NCBI GenBank assembly: GCA_964467985.1
Contig: CAYXTP010000018.1
Span: 1 to 56,353 of the forward strand
DNA: 56,353 nucleotides
Direction of reading: 5' to 3'
Origin: GCA-2720975 sp964467985
GTDB taxonomy: Bacteria; Planctomycetota; UBA1135; GCA-002686595
Part shown: piece after piece, positions 24,633 to 32,047 of the stretch
How the letters are laid out: every line of letters begins with the position of its first letter
Position numbering within the stretch: the first letter of the stretch is position 1
Translations under genes and position numbers: made by a program
The notes under the pieces: generated by a model
What the model was told of the DNA's origin: nothing
Database searches by the model: none
Seen by the model: the letters and a program-made list of their open reading frames with translations, nothing else

Positions 24633-26228
24633 CTAAGACAACTGCGCGTGCGTCTCGGGCTGCAGTTGCTGATAGTCCTCGGACAAGTCACCGGGTTGGG
24701 CCTGGCCCGTGAGGCGGACGTAGAGGTCGAATAGTTTTTGCTCGACGGGGAGCCCGTAGACTCCGCGCTTTAAGCGCTGACCGGCCATGCGGGAGAGCAA
24801 CTTGCGCATCCACAGGGGGCCTTCCTGGACGTGCATGTCGTAGATGGCGGCCGTGTTGTTGTAGCGCTGCCAGGTTCTACGGACTTGTGGGGGCAGGGGC
24901 GTGTTGTGGGAGTTGTACTTGTACTCGAAGCAGTTGCCCCAATCGTGGAAATCGCGCGGGGCTTCGTAGCCCAGACGCACGGCGTGGTCGAAGTCTTCGG
25001 TGCCGGGAATGGGGCGGAAGGGGTAGACGTCGTTGCCGGCGATGGGGAACTGGTGCTTCGTCTTGCCCGCCATGCGTAGGGTGGCTTCCATGGATTCCTG
25101 GGATTCGCCGGGAAATCCGATGATCCAGAAGGTGCCGGGAACGATGTTGCGGCTGGCGAGTTCGTGGATGGCCAGCGGGATGTTCTTGAGCTGGATGCCC
25201 TTCTTGATGCGATCCTGCATGCCCTCGCTACCGGCTTCGGCGCCCAGCCACAGCAGATGGCAGCCAGAAGACTCAAGCAGGTCGAGGGTGCTCTTGTCGT
25301 AACGCATGATCGTTTCGATTTCGATCGTGCCGTTCCAGTGAATCGGGACTTTGAGGTCCACGAGTCCCTGGGAGAATGCCTTGGTGCGTTTTTCGGCGAC
25401 TCCGAAGTTGGCGTCCTGAAAGCGCAAAACGTCAAAGCCGAAACGCTCTTGCAGGGCTGCAATGTCTTCGGCCAGGGCACGCCCCTCCACTGCCTTCCAG
25501 CGCTTGCCCGTTATCTCGGGGGAACAGCAGAAGGTGCAGGGCTCAGGGCAACCGTAGCTGGAGAAGTAGCTGAATCCACGCGGGGGATTCTGCGGCGTCC
25601 ACTGGCCCGGCAAGGGGAAGCGGTGTCGAACCTTGAGGTTGCGTGTGGGTTGCACCTGCAGCTGGGCGTAGCGCTCGTAGTCCAGGAGGTCCCAGGGTGT
25701 GTCTTCCAGCTGGTTGAAGCCAACAACCGGCCGAGCTTCCGTGCGGATGACCTGGCCATCGCGGAACAAGGCCAAACCTGGAACCTCGTCCAGGGGCGTG
25801 CCGGCCTCCAGGGCATGGACTACGTCCAAGAAGGTCAGCTCGCCCTGACCGATGCCCACGGCGTCGGCGATGTCGTGTTCGAAGTAGAGGTCGGGGATGA
25901 CACTCGGGAACCACCCGCCCCAAATGATCGGCAAACCCGGGTGCTTCTCGCGAACCATCTTGGCGGCCACGTAGCCGTCGTAGACCTGATAGCCGAGGAT
26001 GCAGGAACTGGCAAAACACAGGGCTCCTTCGCAGGCCTCATCGAGCTTCTCGAGGTAGTCGGGATCGACCATGGCGTCGATCATCACGACCTCGTAGCCC
26101 TCCTTGGCCGGGCCCGACGCGATGCGCAGCAACTCCAAGGGCAGCAGATCGGCACTGAACATCTCACCCCGCGCCGGGTCGGCCCGGTGGGGGAGGAACA
26201 GAACGATCTTGGGCTTCTTGCGGATCAT
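24633..26228 (-). CDS. B12-binding radical SAM protein, copy 2 of a tandem pair
   Basis: A 531-residue class B radical SAM protein from ATG 26228. Residues 1 to about 165 form a cobalamin-binding Rossmann-like domain (KIVLFLPHRADP, IIWGGWFPSV, GIGQGELTFLDVV) without the DxHxxG motif, as in many of this class. The cluster motif is C227-x3-C231-x2-C234 (GCPEPCTFC). Downstream are LRFQDANFGV, WNGTIEIETIMRY, LWLGAEAGSEGMQDRIKKG and FWIIGFPGESQESM, typical of B12-radical SAM enzymes acting on lipids, tetrapyrroles or peptides (HpnP, HpnR and BchE relatives). The substrate cannot be inferred. The start lies 2 bases after the stop of a paralog of identical length, so the two are surely cotranscribed and may act together. 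Confidence 0.9.
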   Translation of the reverse strand: MIRKKPKIVLFLPHRADPARGEMFSADLLPLELLRIASGPAKEGYEVVMIDAMVDPDYLEKLDEACEGALCFASSCILGYQVYDGYVAAKMVREKHPGLPIIWGGWFPSVIPDLYFEHDIADAVGIGQGELTFLDVVHALEAGTPLDEVPGLALFRDGQVIRTEARPVVGFNQLEDTPWDLLDYERYAQLQVQPTRNLKVRHRFPLPGQWTPQNPPRGFSYFSSYGCPEPCTFCCSPEITGKRWKAVEGRALAEDIAALQERFGFDVLRFQDANFGVAEKRTKAFSQGLVDLKVPIHWNGTIEIETIMRYDKSTLDLLESSGCHLLWLGAEAGSEGMQDRIKKGIQLKNIPLAIHELASRNIVPGTFWIIGFPGESQESMEATLRMAGKTKHQFPIAGNDVYPFRPIPGTEDFDHAVRLGYEAPRDFHDWGNCFEYKYNSHNTPLPPQVRRTWQRYNNTAAIYDMHVQEGPLWMRKLLSRMAGQRLKRGVYGLPVEQKLFDLYVRLTGQAQPGDLSEDYQQLQPETHAQLS

Positions 26229-26230
26229 GA

Positions 26231-27826
26231 TCAAGCCGGTGCGTGCGGCGTCACGCCGGAGGTCTTGTCCTTCTCGGGGTTCACGAGCAGATCCTCCTTG
26301 CGCTGTCGCGTGAGCTTCACATAAGCGTGGAAGAGCCCGTGCTCCAACGGGAAAGCGTAGTTGCTGTTCCTCAGGCGCCAACCGGAGATGGAACGCAGAG
26401 CCTTGCGGATGGCCGCATTGCCTTCCTGCGCAAGGCCGTCGTAGAAGGTCGATGCAGTTCCATAGCGCTTCCAGGTCTGGAGCACCTCAGCGGGCATTTC
26501 CAATTCCCCGAGGTCGAGCTTGTACTCTAGGCAGCCACCCCACTCTTCCAGTGTGTGCGGCGGCTTGTACCCGTCGGCGACCATCGTGTCGAAGTCTTCT
26601 GTGCCCGGGATGGGTCGGAAGGGGAACACGTCGGAGGCCGAACGCGGGAACTTGTACTTCATCAAGGCTGCCACGCGCAGGGTCTCGCGCATGGAGTCGA
26701 GGCTCTCACCCGGGTAGCCGATGATCCATGAACAGCCGGTCGTGATGCCGCGATCGTTCATCTCACGCAGAGAGGATTCGAAGTGGCTCACCTCGATCTT
26801 CTTCTTGATCTTGTCCTGTTGCTCGACCGATCCCGCTTCGGCCCCGACCGAGATCATGTGGCACTTGGCCGCCTGCATCAGGTCCAAGGACTCCTTCTTG
26901 TAGCGGTCGATCGTCTCGATTTCGTAGCAGCCCGACCACCAGAAGGGCGAACCCGCGTCCACCAGGGTCTCGCAGAACTCATTGGAGCGTTTCTCGGCGA
27001 CGCCAAAGTTGGCGTCTTGGAAGCGCATGACGTTGAAGTCAAAGCGCTCATGGCATTCCAAGAGTCGTTCGCCGAGTAATTTGCCGGGAATCGCCTTCCA
27101 GCGCCGGTCGGTGACCACGGGCGAACAGCAGAAGGTGCAGGGCTCGGGACATCCAAAACTGGAGTAGTAGCTGAAGCCCCGCACCGGAGTGCCTGGTTTC
27201 AAGTCCCAGGGATCGGGATACTTGTGGCGTAGCTTCCAGGGACCGGGGTCGTTTTGAAGGGCGACGTATTCTTCAAAGTCGATCAAGTGCCAGGGCACAT
27301 CGGGAATGTCGTCAAAGCCAACAATGACACGCGGGTCGGTCTTGATCACCTGACCGTCACGCATCAGCGCAAGGCCGGGGATATCGTCGAGCGGTTCGCC
27401 TGCATCCAGTGCTTGAACGACATCCCAGAACGTGAACTCCCCCTGACCTAGGCCGACCGCATCGGCCACGCCTTCTTCGAGGAAGCGCTCGGGCAACACA
27501 CTGGGGAACCAGCCACCCCAAATGATCGGAAGGCTTGGGAACCGCTCGCGGATGGCCTTGGCCACGTGCGCACCGTGGGCGACTTGAAACCCGAGGATGC
27601 AGGAGCTCGCGAACAGCAAGGCTCCGTCGCATAAGTCAAAGAGGCGTTCGAGGTAGTCCTCGTGCACCATTGCATCGACGATGTGGACCTCGTAGCCGGC
27701 CTGTTCGGGCAGGGCCGCGATCTGCAGCAACTCCAGGGGCAGGAGGTCGGCCGCTACCCGTACGCCCTCCTCCGGGTCGGCCCGGTGGGGGAGAAACAGG
27801 ACGATGCGTCGCTTGCGCTGGATCAT
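26231..27826 (-). CDS. B12-binding radical SAM protein, copy 1 of a tandem pair
   Basis: A 531-residue paralog of the following gene; by eye about 72 of the first 110 residues are identical. It has the same domain order: a cobalamin-binding domain (RIVLFLPHRADP, IIWGGWFPSV, GLGQGEFTFWDVV), the cluster motif C226-x3-C230-x2-C233 (GCPEPCTFC), VMRFQDANFGV, WSGCYEIETIDRY, ISVGAEAGSVEQQDKI and CSWIIGYPGESLDSM. Differences concentrate in the C-terminal 100 residues, which may shape substrate choice. It is the first gene of the pair; the 208 bases upstream show no cobalamin riboswitch I can recognise. Equal length and 2-base spacing indicate duplication with divergence. Confidence 0.9.
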   Translation of the reverse strand: MIQRKRRIVLFLPHRADPEEGVRVAADLLPLELLQIAALPEQAGYEVHIVDAMVHEDYLERLFDLCDGALLFASSCILGFQVAHGAHVAKAIRERFPSLPIIWGGWFPSVLPERFLEEGVADAVGLGQGEFTFWDVVQALDAGEPLDDIPGLALMRDGQVIKTDPRVIVGFDDIPDVPWHLIDFEEYVALQNDPGPWKLRHKYPDPWDLKPGTPVRGFSYYSSFGCPEPCTFCCSPVVTDRRWKAIPGKLLGERLLECHERFDFNVMRFQDANFGVAEKRSNEFCETLVDAGSPFWWSGCYEIETIDRYKKESLDLMQAAKCHMISVGAEAGSVEQQDKIKKKIEVSHFESSLREMNDRGITTGCSWIIGYPGESLDSMRETLRVAALMKYKFPRSASDVFPFRPIPGTEDFDTMVADGYKPPHTLEEWGGCLEYKLDLGELEMPAEVLQTWKRYGTASTFYDGLAQEGNAAIRKALRSISGWRLRNSNYAFPLEHGLFHAYVKLTRQRKEDLLVNPEKDKTSGVTPHAPA

Positions 27827-28034
27827 TAAAGGGGAAGGTCGGAGATGCGTCGCGGGGTGCTGCCGTGGGTCCGAGGGCGTGAACCCTCACGTACACGTTA
27901 CCTTTCCCACCACACTTGTGGACCCGGGGCCTCTCCTATCGGCTATTCCGGTTTCAAGGTGGAGCACCGAGCGGGAGGACTTGTCCCGGGGGCCCGGTTT
28001 TCTGCCCTCCTAGGGCCCCTGGGGGGCCGAAAGG

Positions 28035-29267
28035 CTAATAGGTCTGGAGAACCCACTCCCGCCAGTGGCGGTCGAACTGGGAGTAGGTCAAGCCGAGGTG
28101 CTTCTTGAAGGCCGCCCGGTGGCGGTCTTCCAACGTCGAGCCATCGTCCACGAACTGCTCGTTGAGCAGCCCCTTGATCTCGTCCAGCAGCTTGCCGACG
28201 AACCCCGGGTGCACGGTCATCATGTAGTCGAACATGGACCAGACCGTGAAGTGGTGTTCGAGCTCCAACTCCCCAAAACCCTGAACCCGCATGAGGGCCG
28301 CCAGGGAAATCGCATCTCCTTTTTGAACGAGAATGCGTGTGGGTTTGTTCCAGTCGGCCTTGTTGACCCGGATCGCGGCCGCACCTTCGCTGCCATTGAA
28401 GGTGTTGTGCTTGGGGTTGATGTAGCGCTCAAGCCAGTGCGCCAATCCCTCCCTGATCCAGATCGGGGTCTCATAAGAGTAGTGCTTGTAGGCATTGACC
28501 AACTGCTGGGAAAGGTTGAACACAAAATGGCCGTGCAACGCCGCATCATCGTCCAGGCTACCTTGCTGCGTATGGATCACGAGGTGCAACACATCCCGGT
28601 CGATGATGTTCCAGCGCTGGGTCATCTTTGTCAGCAGGCCGAAGTAGTGCCGCAGGTAGGCGCTACTTCCTACTTGGCTGGGAAGGATCAGTATCTCCAG
28701 CTTACCCTTCTCTCCTAGGTAGGGCCCGATGCCCATGTACTTGCCAACCGTGTTCCACGGTTCCTCGCCTGATGGAAAGTCCTCGTCCGTGACACCCAAG
28801 ATGCCCTGCATCTGCGTCCACAGATCTTCGGCACGCTGCGCATAGAGATAGGCTCGCAGCCAAGGATCAAGGACCCGCACCTTCTCGGGCTTGATCTCAG
28901 GCATGTGCTCGGCCAGGCGTTTCAGTTCCCCCAGGATCTTGGCCTTTTCCTTGATGTCGATCTTGTAAGGGCCGAGCCCCATCCCGATCTTGAAGTGCGG
29001 AGTCTCGACCCAGCGCACATCATCGGAACCGAAGTAGTCGTCGAGTGCCTGGGTGCTGTCTTCCTTGCCAAAGGAAAAACCGCCAATGGAGAGAATGCCT
29101 GCGGCTTCCAAGATCTTCGCGTCGCCCCGGGTGTAGGGACAATTGAGCGGGTGATTCGCGGGTTTGTCTCGGTACTTCTTGCGTTGGGCCTGGGCGGGAG
29201 AGAAAGCCAGAGCGGCGCACGCTAAGAGCAGCAGGAGACGCGGAGCGCTTCGCCGAATAGGCCCCAT
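28035..29267 (-). CDS. Exported peptidase-MA-like protein lacking the zinc motif
   Basis: A 410-residue protein with a signal peptide (LLLLLACAALAFSPAQAQ). The body has the pattern of planctomycete gluzincin-like (DUF1570/peptidase MA) proteins: HFKIGMGLGPYKI, KLEILILPSQVG, then a helix followed by PIWIREGLAHWLERYINP. In active members the helix carries HExxH; here it reads FNLSQQLVNAYKHY, so the zinc-binding histidines and catalytic glutamate appear lost, although WIREGLAHWLE is kept. It may be a binding or scaffold protein. It is the last gene of a tightly packed minus-strand cassette and its start overlaps the HEAT gene stop by one base (TGATG). Family placement is tentative. Confidence 0.72.
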   Translation of the reverse strand: MGPIRRSAPRLLLLLACAALAFSPAQAQRKKYRDKPANHPLNCPYTRGDAKILEAAGILSIGGFSFGKEDSTQALDDYFGSDDVRWVETPHFKIGMGLGPYKIDIKEKAKILGELKRLAEHMPEIKPEKVRVLDPWLRAYLYAQRAEDLWTQMQGILGVTDEDFPSGEEPWNTVGKYMGIGPYLGEKGKLEILILPSQVGSSAYLRHYFGLLTKMTQRWNIIDRDVLHLVIHTQQGSLDDDAALHGHFVFNLSQQLVNAYKHYSYETPIWIREGLAHWLERYINPKHNTFNGSEGAAAIRVNKADWNKPTRILVQKGDAISLAALMRVQGFGELELEHHFTVWSMFDYMMTVHPGFVGKLLDEIKGLLNEQFVDDGSTLEDRHRAAFKKHLGLTYSQFDRHWREWVLQTY

Positions 29268-30193
29268 CAGATGCGCTCCTTCCAGGCCTGTGCCAATTCG
29301 ATGGCTTCGAACACGGGAATCTTGTCCAGGGGGGGCTCGCCAGCGATCAGAACTCGGCAGGCGTTGATGGCGTCGACTCTCAGAGTCGGATTGCCGCTAT
29401 CCAAGAAGGGGGCCACTGCGGAGAGGGTTGCGGGCGTCCCACCCGCACTGATCAATCGCAGGGCCGCCGACTGCTGCTTGCGATCCTTGGATTTGAGGCG
29501 CTCCAAGAGTGCCGCATCGAGGGTTTCAGAACGCAGGCCGTTGAGGGACAGACGGATATCGCCTGCTCTCTCTTTCCAGTGGGAAATCGTCGCGTCGAAC
29601 ACGGGATCGAGGCCCCGCAAGTCTTGGACGGAGAGCAGGCAGAGGCCGGCGGCATAGCGCTCGAGTTCGCTCGCCTTGTCCCCGCGCCTCTCGATCTTCT
29701 TCCAGATCCCCGCGACCGCTTTCTTTAGCTGCGGGTCGGGCGTGAGACTGACTGTCCGCAGGGCCCAAACCCGGATGTCCAGGGACTTGTTATCGAAGGA
29801 CTCGGCCACGAGTCGCGTGTGGCGCTGGTCCACGACCTCATCCAGCACGGCCAGGATGCGCTTGCGCGCGTGCTTGTCCTTTTCGCGGCCGAGGGAGCGG
29901 ACCAACAAAGGAGCAGCACTCGCGCCCATCGAGATGAGCGTCTCTTGGGCCTCCACAGCAAGCTCCTTGGAGCGATCCTGGCGCAGGCGTGCGATCTGGT
30001 CCTTGAGCTCCGATTCACTCTTGGGCTTGGGCCACGCTTTGAGCTTGGGCGGCAGTTTCTTTGGAGAGTCCTGCGGCGTCCCGGGGTCTTGCCCTTCGGC
30101 CGCGCTTGCAGCGGGAGCCACCGGGCTTAGCAGCAAGCCTAGAGCCAAGAGCCAGGAGAGACTCCGGCACGTCAGTTGAAAGTCGCTTCTCAT
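29267..30193 (-). CDS. Exported HEAT-repeat protein
   Basis: A 308-residue protein starting at ATG 30193, which overlaps the upstream stop as ATGA. The signal peptide is LSWLLALGLLLSPVAPAASA. After a charged Pro/Lys-rich linker come helical repeats of HEAT type (SMGASAAPLLVRSLGREKDK, RKRILAVLDEVVDQRHTRLV, SAALRLISAGGTPATLSAVA, NPTLRVDAINACRVLIAGEP). HEAT solenoids bind other proteins. The position between a SurA-like lipoprotein and a peptidase-like protein, both exported, suggests a role as adaptor in the same periplasmic assembly (inference). Confidence 0.78.
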   Translation of the reverse strand: MRSDFQLTCRSLSWLLALGLLLSPVAPAASAAEGQDPGTPQDSPKKLPPKLKAWPKPKSESELKDQIARLRQDRSKELAVEAQETLISMGASAAPLLVRSLGREKDKHARKRILAVLDEVVDQRHTRLVAESFDNKSLDIRVWALRTVSLTPDPQLKKAVAGIWKKIERRGDKASELERYAAGLCLLSVQDLRGLDPVFDATISHWKERAGDIRLSLNGLRSETLDAALLERLKSKDRKQQSAALRLISAGGTPATLSAVAPFLDSGNPTLRVDAINACRVLIAGEPPLDKIPVFEAIELAQAWKERI

Positions 30194-30864
30194 TGATAGT
30201 ACTGAGGGAGAATCCACTCCCATTCGGGGTCGACCGCCCAGATGTGAGTTCGCTCGCGCATTTGCTCGACGAGCAGTTTGGGGTCGTCTTCGGTGCGGAT
30301 GTAATGGATCTGAACGAACTCGATTTCGACGGGGGTGTTCGCTACCCAGTCCTCAGCAGGGGGGGCTGAAAGCACGCGCAAGATCAGGAATGCCCCGGGT
30401 TCCTCTTGGATGTCGCTCCACTGACCCAGGGGCAGCTCATGTGCAGTGAGCCAGTGTTGCAGGCCCACGTCGAACGCTCGCCCTGTCTTGCTCTCGATGG
30501 TCTCTGGCCAATCGGCGGGAAGTGTGTCCTGCGTTTGAAGCACCTTGCGAACCTCGAGGGCCCTTTGCCGAGCCAGCTCTCTTTCGGCCGGAACCAAGAG
30601 CTGTGCAAGCTTGATGGGGATGACCACATTCGTGAGGGCCTTGCGTCGCCAAGAGGGCCGGGTCTCGGTGGGCTCCAGCAGGGCGATCGTGTCGATCCAG
30701 CGGTCGACTTCCTCCTCCAGGATCCACGTGGACCCCACCCCGACCACCGCACCCTGCGGAGGCTGAGCGGGTTCGGGAGGCTCGTCGCAGGCGCCTAGCA
30801 CCAACAGCGCCAGGGCGGCGGGCCGCGCTGCGCTCAAGCGCCGTGAGAATCCTGCAGGTTGCAT
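30190..30864 (-). CDS. SurA/PpiC-like periplasmic lipoprotein, short
   Basis: A 224-residue protein with a lipobox LGAC after a hydrophobic stretch (AALALLVLGAC). VVGVGSTWILEEEVDRWIDT is the typical beginning of SurA N-terminal domains (a small strand reading V-G, then the first helix). The next helices are rich in Arg and Leu (WRRKALTNVVIPIKLAQLLV). The C-terminal half has a parvulin-like outline (GAFLILRVLSAPPAEDW, VEIEFVQIHYIRT), but a complete PPIase domain is not evident. A periplasmic chaperone or foldase is the best reading, at family level only. It is coupled by an ATGA overlap to the HEAT gene. Confidence 0.65.
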   Translation of the reverse strand: MQPAGFSRRLSAARPAALALLVLGACDEPPEPAQPPQGAVVGVGSTWILEEEVDRWIDTIALLEPTETRPSWRRKALTNVVIPIKLAQLLVPAERELARQRALEVRKVLQTQDTLPADWPETIESKTGRAFDVGLQHWLTAHELPLGQWSDIQEEPGAFLILRVLSAPPAEDWVANTPVEIEFVQIHYIRTEDDPKLLVEQMRERTHIWAVDPEWEWILPQYYQ

Positions 30865-30920
30865 CTGTGCGCGTGTAACCGACTGCTCTCTAAGAGTTTC
30901 GAGATGCTAGCGGCCAATCG

Positions 30921-31610
30921 TCAAGAGGTTTGGCGCGCATCGAAGCGCGCGATGAAGGGCAGCACCCTGGCGCGCAAGAACTCGTAGGTGTCATGCACGT
31001 TGCTGGTGATATCGTCGAGGCCCGTGGTGACGGCTGTCGGCCCAAAGGAGCCCTGGACCTCGACGTAGAGTGAGCGGACATCGGCGTTGTACGACTCGAT
31101 GCGCAAGGAGTAAGCGTTGCGCTCCTCTCCCTCGGGCGGAAACACCAACCGCATGCCGAACAGCTGCGGGGAGCGTTCATAGACGCTCATTTCCTCCCCG
31201 AAGCCGAACATGCCCGACTGCAGGAACTCTCGTGAATCTCGGAAACGCTGGGGGTTGATCAAGCTGCGCAGGGTCACCTGTTGCCCGGTAAGTAGGTTCA
31301 CGTTGCGCAGGGGCAGAGCGAACTCGAGGACGTTGGTGACGCGCTCAGCGAAGGAGTCCTGTGTGGTTTCCCCCAGTTCCTCCCTGAACTGCACCCGATC
31401 CTCCAGGAAGGCAACCTGGGACACAGCACCCTTGCGCGAGGATGGATTCGTCAACAACGGGCCGGCGGGAGTCACCGCGAAACTGGAATAGGGCGGGTGA
31501 CCCGATTCAAACATCTGGTTGTGCAGCTTTTGAATCGCGCGTGCATCCGTGGGCTGGGGCGGATGGACGAGTTCACTGAGGAACGCGATCGTGCGGGGTT
31601 GGTAATCCAT
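30921..31610 (-). CDS. Protein of unknown function, first gene of the envelope cassette
   Basis: A 229-residue soluble protein without signal peptide that I do not recognise. It contains a run of beta strands (YSSFAVTPAGPLLTN, KGAVSQVAFLEDRVQFREEL, QLFGMRLVFPPEGEERNAY, NADVRSLYVEVQGSFGPTAV) and ends in a helix (DTYEFLRARVLPFIARF). It is 56 bases upstream of the SurA-like lipoprotein gene, on the same strand, so it could be cotranscribed with the three coupled exported proteins. It shares a 437-base divergent intergenic region with a second foldase-like gene. Confidence 0.65.
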   Translation of the reverse strand: MDYQPRTIAFLSELVHPPQPTDARAIQKLHNQMFESGHPPYSSFAVTPAGPLLTNPSSRKGAVSQVAFLEDRVQFREELGETTQDSFAERVTNVLEFALPLRNVNLLTGQQVTLRSLINPQRFRDSREFLQSGMFGFGEEMSVYERSPQLFGMRLVFPPEGEERNAYSLRIESYNADVRSLYVEVQGSFGPTAVTTGLDDITSNVHDTYEFLRARVLPFIARFDARQTS

Positions 31611-32047
31611 GGAAGGCGACGGGCCGACCTCATTAGAGCAGGTGGTCCTGGGGATGGGGGGCAGGTTCTAGTCAAAGGAGCCAGCGAGCGGAACGTCGAA
31701 TACCATCCAGGTTCGGTGGGTCGATTGGCCGGATTGCCCGAATGTGCCTGGGCTAGGGGCCCTCGGCACGGGCTGGGGCGCAGGGGCATGGGGCACGGCG
31801 CGCAAGACCGAGGAAATAGGCGTTCCTGCGAGCCAACCACCGCCCCCTCCCACCCGGGCCGACGGTCCACTCCCGGCCCAGTTCCCCACCTCCCTTCCCA
31901 TTTCTTCAATAATTGCCCTCGACCCCGATTTAGCAGTCAAAATCCGGCCCCCCACGATCCGATTCTTACTTGGCGCTCTATTCTCGGCGATTCGTCCGTA
32001 AGCTCCGGCCCCCCCTTTCCGGCCACATCCACCACACCCTCGGACTC
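31611..32047. other. Divergent intergenic region carrying a repeated 33-bp sequence
   Basis: These 437 bases separate two divergent genes and hold no gene I can support. The stretch 31832-31864 is identical to 43111-43143. AT-richer sequence around 31905-31935 (CTTCAATAATTG and after) could contain a promoter for the plus-strand gene, but I see no good -35/-10 pair. Confidence 0.5.
31832..31864 (+). repeat. 33-bp interspersed repeat, copy A
   Basis: This copy starts GCCAACCACCGCC and ends GGGCCGACG, and is identical over 33 bases to 43111-43143. The bases just upstream (GGCGTT) also match. It lies about 185 bases before the start of the secreted 615-residue protein. Confidence 0.85.

Noticed and set aside
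26170..26200. Copy of the 33-bp repeat inside the radical SAM genes
   Set aside because: The similarity comes from codons for FLPHRADP on the other strand and is explained by the protein sequence.
27827..28034. Cobalamin riboswitch in front of the B12 radical SAM pair
   Set aside because: I looked for the B12-box and the long conserved core in the 208-base leader and found neither; only GC-rich palindromes (GGGCCC) occur.
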